Source: Nanobdellota archaeon (lineage in GTDB: Archaea > Thermoproteota > Nitrososphaeria > Nitrososphaerales > Nitrosopumilaceae). Taken from it: a stretch of 9,514 bases of DNA. The stretch lies in assembly GCA_012030815.1 (NCBI GenBank), contig JAAUVF010000022.1:1-9514 (forward strand), in the 5' to 3' direction. Below are positions 1-6,454 of this stretch, piece by piece (position 1 is the first letter of the stretch; each line of letters begins with the position of its first letter). The position numbers and the translations under genes are program-made. The notes beneath the pieces are model-generated. The model saw only the letters and a list, made by a program, of their open reading frames with translations. It was not told where the DNA came from and did no database searches.

Positions 1-231
1 TTGGAAATCAATAACACTTAGATCTCCGCCCCAAGTTGGCATTGGTTTTTTCATAAAAATTTCAAATGAACGTAATCTAAAATCAAGCATCCATTGTGGT
101 TCATCTTTCATTTTGCTAATTGCAATTACGGTCTCTTTTGAGAGTCCTTTCTTACTGAGATGCACATACAAATCAGTAGAGTCTTTAAAATCATATTTTG
201 TATAATCCATGTTTAGATTTTCTGTAGCCAT
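1..231 (-). CDS. sufB: Fe-S cluster assembly scaffold SufB, N-terminal part
   Basis: This is the first 77 codons of a gene that runs off the left edge of the window. SufB is the scaffold subunit of the cytoplasmic SufBCD complex, on which Fe-S clusters are assembled for transfer to apo-proteins. The reading frame from the ATG at 231-229 is open to base 1. The translation has the typical SufB N-terminal order: a LSKKGLSKETVIAISKMKDE stretch (about residues 25-44), then EPQWMLDFRLRSFEIF (about 44-59) and the PMPTWGGDLSVIDF block (about 63-76). Those blocks match the family pattern of GLS, EPxWML, R, PMPTWG and DL in sequence and spacing. An archaeal TATA box centred about 25 nt upstream of the ATG supports this start and a leaderless mRNA. 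The neighbouring suf genes are outside the window. The family call is firm. The catalytic core lies outside the window and cannot be judged. Confidence 0.93.
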   Translation of the reverse strand, partial: MATENLNMDYTKYDFKDSTDLYVHLSKKGLSKETVIAISKMKDEPQWMLDFRLRSFEIFMKKPMPTWGGDLSVIDFQ

Positions 232-251
232 GCTAACAATAACATCGTTAT

Positions 252-260
252 ATTATAAAT
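252..260 (-). promoter_or_regulatory. TATA box of the sufB promoter (leaderless)
   Basis: On the minus strand this reads ATTTATAAT, an archaeal TATA-box sequence. Its centre lies about 25 nt upstream of the sufB ATG at 231. In archaea the distance from TATA centre to transcription start is about 25-27 nt, so transcription would begin at or within a base or two of the ATG. No Shine-Dalgarno motif is seen before the start. The leaderless reading is inferred from this spacing. Confidence 0.6.
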
Positions 261-268
261 ACATGAGG

Positions 269-298
269 AAAAATAGGCACAGCTAAATAGCTTTAGCT
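269..298 (-). terminator. Hairpin plus T tract after the MFS gene
   Basis: A perfect 7-bp inverted repeat (AGCTAAA / TTTAGCT, 281-287 and 292-298) encloses a 4-nt loop, TAGC. In the minus-strand transcript it is followed, after a short spacer, by a T5 run (269-273). It sits about 40 nt past the stop of the MFS gene and just upstream of the sufB TATA box, where a terminator separating the two units would be expected. The stem is AT-rich and weak. Archaeal termination depends mainly on U-rich tracts, so the stem could be incidental or could be a regulator site for sufB. Confidence 0.35.
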
Positions 299-337
299 AA
301 TCTCTTAGAGTTTAGACTAATTGAATAAAACAAGCAC

Positions 338-1567
338 TCAATCAGATTCATGTGTAGGTTTTGTTTTTCTAAAACTTGCATAAATTCCTACATCGTAAAT
401 AATTTTTAGCAATCCACCAATTACAAATGGCGCAGAAAACCACAGTGAATGAATAATTGCACCGGTTATAGATGGACTGATAGACTGGGCAATATTTCTA
501 GAAGTGTTTGTTATTCCAGCTGCTGCCGTTCTCTCATTTTCTTCAACTACTGCAACAATGTATGCTTGCCTTGTCGGGACATCCATCTGAGATAAGCTCA
601 TTCTAGCTAAATACAGTGCAAGTGCAATATGAAAAGTAGGTGCAATTGCAACTAGAATCAAAAGAACGTTTGATGGGATGTGAGTAAAGACCATTGTATT
701 GATTAATCCGATCTTATCTGCAATTTTTGCTGCAAAGAAAAATGAAATTGCAGTAAGTACTCCTGCAACTGAAAATATCAGAGATAAAGTTGTAAGGTCT
801 ACTCCAAACTTTGTGAAAAACCAAAAAGCCACAATACTTTGAATTACAAATCCACCTGCAAAAGAATCCAGTGCAAATAATGATGACATTTTTAGGACAA
901 TTTTTTTTGATTTTTGAGACAGATTAGATGAAAATGTTTGCGAGTTAAAGGGCTTTCTTACTTCAATTTCTTTTGAAAAGAAAAAGTAGATTACAGATAC
1001 GGCAATACCTGCAAGCAGATAAATCAAAAAGAGAGGTTTGAATGAATCGATTATTGTAAAACCAAAGTTTTCTTGAATGATCTGTGGTATTGAAGCAAGT
1101 AAGATGCCTCCAGCCATTGCAAAAGTTCCTATCATATTGTATAATGCAAAAATAGTATTTCTTTTTTTGATGTTTTTTACAGTTTGTGGAAGTATTGCTT
1201 GCTCTAATGATAAAAATGCTCCAGTTTCTGAACCAGTTACATTGATTGTTCCAATAAATGCTGCAATGATCAGAGCAAAGTAATTTTCAGTCGCAAAAAA
1301 AATACCACCAGATATTCCCATTAAAGATGCATAAATTATTAGAACTTTTTTTCTGCCAATTCTATCTGCAAAAAAGCTAGAAAATAAATTAAAAATAATG
1401 CTATTAACAAGCGTTGCAGATAAAATAAATCCAATTAAAATTTCGTCAAACCCAATATAGTGTAGATAAATTGCCAAGATCATGCTTAGAAAACCATAAG
1501 AAAATGTTCGAACTACTCGAGCAGACAGTAATAATTTACCATCTTTAGTTAACCAATCTAAAACCAT
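338..1567 (-). CDS. Major facilitator superfamily (MFS) transporter
   Basis: This is a 409-residue integral membrane protein with about 12 hydrophobic segments, the normal MFS length and architecture. The diagnostic motif A lies in the loop between TM2 and TM3 (FADRIGRKKV, residues 66-75). A weaker copy of the same loop occurs in the second half (AAKIADKIG, about 279-287), as expected from the internal duplication of MFS proteins. A basic, polar loop near residues 199-225 separates the two halves. A conserved-looking stretch, MDVPTRQAYIVAVVEENERT (about 328-347), followed by AAAGITN, lies in the second half. Members usually move small solutes or drugs by proton-coupled symport or antiport. 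The sequence does not reveal the substrate. The start is ATG, with an in-frame TGA a few codons upstream. The gene follows the PKD-domain protein at 101 nt and probably has its own promoter: a T-rich TTTTTTATC lies about 40 nt upstream. The frame is intact despite long homopolymers. Confidence 0.9.
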   Translation of the reverse strand: MVLDWLTKDGKLLLSARVVRTFSYGFLSMILAIYLHYIGFDEILIGFILSATLVNSIIFNLFSSFFADRIGRKKVLIIYASLMGISGGIFFATENYFALIIAAFIGTINVTGSETGAFLSLEQAILPQTVKNIKKRNTIFALYNMIGTFAMAGGILLASIPQIIQENFGFTIIDSFKPLFLIYLLAGIAVSVIYFFFSKEIEVRKPFNSQTFSSNLSQKSKKIVLKMSSLFALDSFAGGFVIQSIVAFWFFTKFGVDLTTLSLIFSVAGVLTAISFFFAAKIADKIGLINTMVFTHIPSNVLLILVAIAPTFHIALALYLARMSLSQMDVPTRQAYIVAVVEENERTAAAGITNTSRNIAQSISPSITGAIIHSLWFSAPFVIGGLLKIIYDVGIYASFRKTKPTHESD

Positions 1568-1608
1568 ATCATTTGTTCATATTTGAATAGAATTAGTCTC
1601 TTACTGAT

Positions 1609-1621
1609 AAAAAATCAAAAA
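1609..1621 (-). terminator. T-rich termination tract after the PKD-domain gene
   Basis: On the minus strand two T runs (T5 at 1617-1621 and T6 at 1609-1614) lie about 48 nt past the stop of the PKD-domain gene. U-rich tracts of this kind are the usual archaeal intrinsic terminators. The same bases could also contribute to the promoter of the MFS gene that starts at 1567. No stem was found. The call rests only on composition and position. Confidence 0.3.
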
Positions 1622-1668
1622 TCACATAAACACAAGATATTTGGATGAAATGATAGTGGGTAAAGAAA

Positions 1669-3789
1669 TTAAGATTGTTTGGCAGTTGCTTTTGCCTCTG
1701 GTGGTGCATTCACTGGATCAACTGTAATAGTTACAGAATCAGTGCCTTCACGACCATTATCATCAAATACTCGTAGTTCAAAGACTAGTACTTTGACTTG
1801 ACCATTTGCAACTACTGGGGATGTAAATGATGGGTTAACTGCAGATGTTGATGATAGTGTTACTGTTTCACCAGAGACTTGCTTCCACATGTATGAGAGT
1901 TTCTGTCCTTCTGGATCATTGCTCTTGCTACCATCTAATGAGACTTTGACGTTCTCATTGACAATTCTGTCCTCACCGGCATCAGCCACTATTGGTAGAT
2001 CAAATGTGTTTACTAGGTTAATGTTCATACTATCAGATGAAGATAGTCTACCATCAGATGCAGTACATGTCATTGTAATGACTTGATCTCTGGTCACTGC
2101 TGGGAGTTTAACAGATGTGCTTAATGATGTTGGATCATTAATGATAACATCAGGATTTGATGAAGTCCATGTTGATGTTGTTGCATCTCCGTCTGGGTCA
2201 TATGCTGAGCAGACTAGATCAACCATGGTTCTTTCGTTAGCTACTTGATCAACACCGGCATCTACAATAGGAGCACTATTTTCTGGAACCACAAGGAGAA
2301 TTAATTGATCAGTTCCCTTTTGGTTTTCAGAGTCTGTTACAGTTAATTGGAATACCATTCGTTTAGTTTCACCAGAAACTACTGATGGGGCTTTAAATGA
2401 AAATGATGGTTTTGTAGTATCAAATGTGACTGTTTCTCCGGCTAGTTGTTTCCATGCATATGTTATTGGACCGTTTTCAGGATCAAAGCCAGAACCAGTT
2501 ACAGTGACTTGAGATTCCCCAATTACCTTTCTATCTGGACCTGCATTTGCTCTTGGTGGTAAGTTGACTGTGCTAACAACTACATTGACATCATCTTTGT
2601 CAGAGTTGCCAGAAGGATCAACAACTGTTAGTTCAAATGTTAAAGTTTCAGATTTATCCATAATAGTTGGAGTAAAGAAGTATACTGAGAATGTTGCCTG
2701 TTCATATATGTCTACTTTCATTCCAGAAGTTTGTTTCCAAGAATAACGTAATTTGCTTTCAGCATCATCAGGATCAGTTGCAGTTCCAATTAATTTTACC
2801 AAAGTCTTTTCACCTACACTTTGATCTGGACCTGCGTTAGCGATAGGAGCATCATTAGATGGAATCACTTTGACTAGAGCTAATGCGTTTGCCCAACCAT
2901 TACCAGAAGAATATCCTGTTACTTGGAATGATAACATCATTTCAGTTTCATCTGGAAGTTCAGGAGCTGTAAATGTAACTGATGAACCAGTATATGCACT
3001 AAGTGACACTCCGGTTCCAATCAGTTGGACCCAAGAGTAGCTGATTGGTTGTCCATTTGCAGTTTGTCCAGTTGCACTAAGTGTAACAGTTTCACCTTCA
3101 TGTACAGTTTGAATTGGACCTGCTTGAATTGAGATTAATCTATTATCTAAAAGACCAGTTAAAGGATAAACACTTACAGTATCACTTCCGACACCACCAA
3201 ATCCATCATTAACAGTTAGTTCAAAAGTTAGGGGATTGGTTTGAGAATAATCAATATGCATTGGAAGAATTGTTAAATATTTTCCAGTGGTGGAAGTCAA
3301 CGGAATTGTTTGACCTGCTATTTGTTTCCAACTATAAGTCAGAGCGTCACCGTCAGGGTCTACAACACTGCTAACTAGAGTAATTACGTTAATTGTTTTG
3401 AATGTTACTTGGTCTCTTCCTGCACTAACAATTGGAGCATGATTAACTGGATTTACAACGATTTCAACGGAGTCAGAACTATCTGCACCGTATTCATCAG
3501 TAACTGTGAGTGTAAAAGTAAGAACTTTGATTTGACCATTTGCTACTTCAGGAGCCATAAATGTTGGTTCAGCAATAGTATAAGACGATAATGATACAGG
3601 TTCGCCATCATTTTGGACCCATTTGTATGTCAAGATATCATTTGGATCAGCATCGATTCCTTCACCAACTAGTGTGACAAGTCGATTCTCAACTACATCT
3701 ACAGAATTAGTTTCAGCAAAAGAATAAGATGCAGTTCCGGCTAAAAATAGACTAAAAACAACAGATAGTAAGAAAATATGCGAGTTCAC
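1669..3789 (-). CDS. Secreted protein of seven PKD/Ig-like repeats
   Basis: This is a 706-residue exported protein when started at the GTG at 3789-3787. From that start the N-terminus is a clean signal peptide: a short polar head, a hydrophobic core (LLSVVFSLFLAG, residues 7-18) and an SFA cleavage site before E26. The rest is seven tandem domains of 93-103 residues (about 26-122, 123-221, 222-318, 319-415, 416-510, 511-603 and 604-706). Each carries variants of the linker AGxDQ, a DPDG/DPEN turn, a YxWKQ strand and an LTFxLTVxD strand. This pattern is typical of PKD, REJ and K319L-like beta-sandwich domains in surface proteins. There is no catalytic domain, C-terminal membrane anchor or S-layer motif, so it is probably released or held non-covalently at the cell surface. 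An adhesive or envelope role is inference. A longer reading frame begins at another GTG (3879), but it would bury the signal peptide and is less likely. TATA spacing also favours 3789. Confidence 0.85.
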   Translation of the reverse strand: MNSHIFLLSVVFSLFLAGTASYSFAETNSVDVVENRLVTLVGEGIDADPNDILTYKWVQNDGEPVSLSSYTIAEPTFMAPEVANGQIKVLTFTLTVTDEYGADSSDSVEIVVNPVNHAPIVSAGRDQVTFKTINVITLVSSVVDPDGDALTYSWKQIAGQTIPLTSTTGKYLTILPMHIDYSQTNPLTFELTVNDGFGGVGSDTVSVYPLTGLLDNRLISIQAGPIQTVHEGETVTLSATGQTANGQPISYSWVQLIGTGVSLSAYTGSSVTFTAPELPDETEMMLSFQVTGYSSGNGWANALALVKVIPSNDAPIANAGPDQSVGEKTLVKLIGTATDPDDAESKLRYSWKQTSGMKVDIYEQATFSVYFFTPTIMDKSETLTFELTVVDPSGNSDKDDVNVVVSTVNLPPRANAGPDRKVIGESQVTVTGSGFDPENGPITYAWKQLAGETVTFDTTKPSFSFKAPSVVSGETKRMVFQLTVTDSENQKGTDQLILLVVPENSAPIVDAGVDQVANERTMVDLVCSAYDPDGDATTSTWTSSNPDVIINDPTSLSTSVKLPAVTRDQVITMTCTASDGRLSSSDSMNINLVNTFDLPIVADAGEDRIVNENVKVSLDGSKSNDPEGQKLSYMWKQVSGETVTLSSTSAVNPSFTSPVVANGQVKVLVFELRVFDDNGREGTDSVTITVDPVNAPPEAKATAKQS
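1672..3714 (-). repeat. Seven tandem PKD/Ig-like coding repeats
   Basis: The mature protein is a tandem array of seven units of about 95 residues (about 285 bp), strongly diverged at the DNA level but obvious in protein. The unit pattern is AGxDQ-(about 15)-DPDG-(about 6)-YxWKQ-(about 35)-LTFxLTVxD-(about 10)-DxVxVxV-(P/N)xNxAP. Unit 1 lacks the AGxDQ start. Unit 3 has NGQPISYSWVQ in place of the acidic turn. Unit 6 lacks WKQ (it has STWTSS) and holds the only two cysteines of the mature protein. Units 1 and 7 resemble each other most, both with VANGQ(I/V)KVL and DSV-I-V-PVN. Confidence 0.85.
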
Positions 3790-3810
3790 TGATTTATTAT
3801 AAAATATCGG

Positions 3811-3819
3811 ATATATATT
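3811..3819 (-). promoter_or_regulatory. TATA box of the PKD-domain gene (leaderless GTG)
   Basis: On the minus strand this reads AATATATAT. Its centre is about 25-26 nt upstream of the GTG at 3789, which places the expected transcription start at the first base of that GTG. The same GTG gives a perfect signal peptide. Two independent signals therefore agree on this start over the GTG at 3879, which lies upstream of the TATA box. Confidence 0.62.
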
Positions 3820-3948
3820 AACTATACATATGACTTGTATATCGGCAATAGATCGGAAAAAGGAAAGGTCAGATAGCACAAATACATAATGAAAGTTTAG
3901 AATTAAGTCAACAGATCTACTTTAAAAATACTAAGTTCAAGCATACAG

Positions 3949-3954
3949 AAAAAA
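3949..3954 (-). terminator. T6 tract after hemD
   Basis: A T6 run on the minus strand lies 28 nt past the hemD stop codon and upstream of the PKD-gene promoter, in the 193-nt gap between the two genes (3790-3982). It is a plausible archaeal U-tract terminator ending the tetrapyrrole operon. No stable stem precedes it: the near-palindrome TTAGATAATCTAA at 3974-3986 overlaps the stop codon but leaves a one-base loop. The rest of the gap shows only the TATA box and no further gene. Confidence 0.3.
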
Positions 3955-3982
3955 TTCAACACATAACGAGCCGTTAGATAAT

Positions 3983-4780
3983 CTAAGTGATTGAAAAAAT
4001 ATTTTTGATTGTATCAAAAGCGCCTGGAACTGTATGTACCTGAGAGATAGTATTTTTGATATTGAATTTTTTTAGCTCATCAGAGGTAAATGGACCAATC
4101 GAAATAACAGATAATTTCGCCATATTTTTCAACAGTGAATCAGCATCGTAATCTTTTGACATTATTTCAAAAAGGCCCTAACAGAAGATGCACTTGTAAA
4201 TACAATCCCATCAATTTTATTTTTTGAAAATAATTCCCTAAATGCATTCCATTGTGTGGTATCTCTAAATGCACAAACATCATAGAGATGAATTTCTTTA
4301 ACATCAATTCCTATTTTCTCTAATAATTCTTTCAAAAATGGAGTTGATGCACCACTTCTTGGCACAATTACTTTTTTCCCAACCGCATGAAGTTTTGTAA
4401 ACATCTCTCCAACACCGACAGAAGAATAGATATCAGGCATATGGGCAACTTTGATACCTTGATCTTCTAGTGCGATTTTTGTTTTAGGTCCTACTGCCAT
4501 GACTATGGTATTTGCCACAGCGAGCTGTAGTTTTTCTAACTTGGATACTTTTTTGCAGTATCAAATAGTAATGTTACTGCCTTTGAGCTCATAAATACAG
4601 AATAATCAGGATCGTATTGCTTTACTGAATCCAAAAATTCATCTACAATTTTTTCTCCTTTACTAACCAGTTCTATTGTTGGCAATGATATGGGAGTAGC
4701 ATCATGATTGGTTACTAAATCTACAAATTCAGAAGAATCATCCTTTGAACGAGTGATTGCAATAATTTTCCTTTAAGCAT
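3983..4780 (-). CDS. hemD: Uroporphyrinogen-III synthase (frameshifted as read)
   Basis: HemD closes linear hydroxymethylbilane to uroporphyrinogen III while inverting ring D, the last step shared by heme, siroheme and cobalamin synthesis. As read, the gene falls into four pieces in different frames. Adding one base at each of three runs (A4 at 4766-4769, A6 at 4549-4554, T5 at 4169-4173) gives one continuous protein of 266 residues, close to the family's usual length. It begins MLKGKIIAITRSKDDSSEF, the typical HemD start. It has the MSSKAV segment in the first half, VMAVGPKTKIALEDQGIKV in the middle, the IVPRSGASTPFLKELLE segment and the GIVFTSASSVRAFFE segment, and SVISIGPFTSDELKKF near the C-terminus. 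HemD is a poorly conserved family, so the operon position after hemC and sumT adds weight. The ATG lies within the end of sumT. The two may overlap or be fused. Confidence 0.87.
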
Positions 4781-5521
4781 TTTTCTCCATCCGATAATTT
4801 GAGACAAGTCTACAACTTTACCTATAATGATATTTGTTGGAGGCGTGATTTTATTTTCCTTTACAAGTTTTGCAATATTAGAGACAGTACCGATAATCAT
4901 TTTTTGTTTTGGTGTGGTACCGTTTTGAATTACAGCTACAGGGGTTTGTTTATCTAGTCCACCTGCAATGAGTTGTTTACATATGACATCAATTCTTGAA
5001 AGTCCCATCATAATCACAATAGTGTCAACAGATTTTGCAAGACGTTTCCATTTGACAGATTCATTTTTCTTTTCAGGATCTTCATGACCTGTAACAAATA
5101 CAACTGAAGATGCATGTTTTCTATGGGTTAACGGAATTCCAGCATATGTTGCAGAGCCAATACCTGATGTTATTCCCGGAACAATTTCATACCTTACTTT
5201 GTTTTCTTTAAGAAATTCAGCTTCCTCTCCGCCTCTACCAAAAATTATTGGATCACCACCCTTTAATCGAACCACATTTTTCTTTGACTTTGCAAACTTT
5301 ACCATCAAGTCATTAGTGGTATTCTGGTGAGTTGTATCATCGCCAACAGCCCTTCCAACGTATATTTTCTGGGTATTTTTTGGAATCATTGAGATTATTT
5401 TTTTGCTTACCAGTCTATCATACAATACAACATCGGCTTTTTGCAATAATTCTACTGCTCTAAGTGTGATCAGTTTACTATCACCTGGACCTGCCCCAAC
5501 AAGATACACCTTACCTGTCAT
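4721..5521 (-). CDS. sumT (cobA): Uroporphyrinogen-III C-methyltransferase
   Basis: SumT/CobA transfers two methyl groups from S-adenosylmethionine to C2 and C7 of uroporphyrinogen III, giving precorrin-2 for siroheme, archaeal heme and cobalamin. The family motifs are all present: VYLVGAGPGDSKLITLRA at the N-terminus (residues 5-22), VVRLKGGDPIIFGRGGEEAE (83-102), VPGITSGIGSATYAGIPLTHR (114-134), VVFVTGHE (140-147) and IQNGTTPKQKMIIGT (198-212). The start ATG overlaps the hemC stop (ATGA) and has a GAGGAG ribosome site. As read the frame ends at 4721, but from about residue 248 onward it runs through the N-terminus of hemD in the wrong frame, so the last 18 or so residues are probably false. 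With one more A in the run at 4780-4784 the protein would end in GWRKNA and a TAA at 4775-4773, about 248 residues. Alternatively it continues into hemD as a fusion. Confidence 0.95.
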   Translation of the reverse strand: MTGKVYLVGAGPGDSKLITLRAVELLQKADVVLYDRLVSKKIISMIPKNTQKIYVGRAVGDDTTHQNTTNDLMVKFAKSKKNVVRLKGGDPIIFGRGGEEAEFLKENKVRYEIVPGITSGIGSATYAGIPLTHRKHASSVVFVTGHEDPEKKNESVKWKRLAKSVDTIVIMMGLSRIDVICKQLIAGGLDKQTPVAVIQNGTTPKQKMIIGTVSNIAKLVKENKITPPTNIIIGKVVDLSQIIGWRKMLKGKLLQSLVQRMILLNL

Positions 5522-6454
5522 TGTTTATTCCACTCCTCTACTTTTTTTCTCCAATTTATTGCAAGGTCATTTACGCCTTTCTCGCGTAATTCCATACCCA
5601 CATTCTTTCCAAGAGATACAGGATCATGCTTTTTGCCAGACTTTTTTACAAAAATAGATTGTTTACCATCAACTGAAAAAGCAGATACGCTCAAAGTCAT
5701 CTCATCGCCATTTGATTTTGCATATGCACCGATTGGAAAGCGACATCCAGAGTCAACATAATCAGAAAGAGCTCGTTCAGCCTCAATTTCCAATCTAGAG
5801 TCTGAATCTTCAATTTTTCCCAACATTGAATTTGTATCAGAATCGTCTTTTCTTGAAACTATAGCCAAAGCACCCTGACCTGGAGACGGTGAAAAAATCT
5901 TCAATAGATAATTTTGTAAAAGTTGTATCCATACCTAACCTAGTAATTCCTGCTTGTGCAAGTACTATGGCATCAAATTCATTTTCAAACACTTTTCTAA
6001 TTCTAGTTTCAATATTACCGCGTATTGGACGTACTGTGACATCGGGTCTTTTTCTTGTGATTTGTACTGCTCGTCGTAATGAGCTTGTACCTATGATAGC
6101 ACCAGGCTGTATAGAATCAAGATTAGTTCCATTAGATGAAATAAAAATATCATTTACCATTTCTCTTTTTGGAATAGATGATAAAATCAAGTTTTCAATT
6201 AATTGAGAAGGAACATCTTTGAGACTATGCACTGCAAAGTCTACTTCATTATCAGCAACAGCTCTATCAATTTCTTTTTCAAATATTCCTTTCTGATCAA
6301 TTGTAAATAAAGGTCTTGCATCGGTATCTCCTTTAGTTTTTATTGTTTTGATCTCAAAATCAGCATCAGGATTTATTTTTTTTAATTCAGATTTTACCCA
6401 ATTAGTTTGTGCAAGGGATAGTTGACTACCTCTTGCACCAATTACATATTTCAA
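5518..6454 (-). CDS. hemC: Hydroxymethylbilane synthase (frameshifted as read)
   Basis: HemC (porphobilinogen deaminase) joins four porphobilinogens into hydroxymethylbilane in the cytoplasm. The N-terminal part has IGARGSQLSLAQT (5-17), the catalytic aspartate in HSLKDVP (D80), GTSSLRR (122-128) and RGNIETR (145-151). The second piece has PSPGQGALAIV and the cofactor-binding cysteine in SGCRFPIGAYA (C237 in the joined protein), to which the dipyrromethane cofactor attaches. The frame breaks at the A/T run 5892-5897. One base fewer there joins IEDF directly to SPSPGQG and gives 311 residues, the usual length. The start is a TTG: its TTGA overlaps the hemL stop, a GGTGA ribosome site lies 4 nt upstream, and the protein begins exactly where HemC proteins do. 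It ends in an ATGA overlap with sumT. A pseudogene is unlikely because both halves are perfectly conserved. Confidence 0.94.
5533..5538 (-). promoter_or_regulatory. Ribosome binding site of sumT
   Basis: GAGGAG on the minus strand lies 11 nt before the sumT ATG and matches the anti-Shine-Dalgarno end of archaeal 16S rRNA. It lies inside the hemC 3' end. It supports translation of sumT from this ATG as an operon-internal gene, in contrast to the leaderless first genes of the window. Confidence 0.6.

Noticed and set aside
1077..1283. Plus-strand open frame of 68 codons inside the MFS gene
   Set aside because: It is antisense to a well-conserved membrane-protein frame, has no promoter or ribosome site, and shows no recognisable domain. 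It is a shadow frame.
3790..3982. Small RNA or tRNA in the gap between hemD and the PKD gene
   Set aside because: No cloverleaf, no GTTCRA T-loop motif and no GC-rich stem could be found. Only the TATA box and a T tract are recognisable.
3974..3986. Palindrome TTAGATAATCTAA as a hemD terminator hairpin
   Set aside because: The two arms are separated by one base, so no stable RNA loop can form, and it overlaps the stop codon. It is probably a chance AT-rich palindrome.
4169..4769. hemD as a true pseudogene, or a case of programmed frameshifting
   Set aside because: Three shifts in one gene at plain A/T runs, with no slippery-site plus structure pattern and with similar shifts in four neighbouring genes, point to sequencing indels. 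Loss of an essential step beside intact motifs is unlikely.
5889..6206. Plus-strand open frame of 105 codons antisense to hemC
   Set aside because: It lies wholly across the conserved hemC motifs on the other strand and has no family resemblance. The hemC reading explains the sequence.
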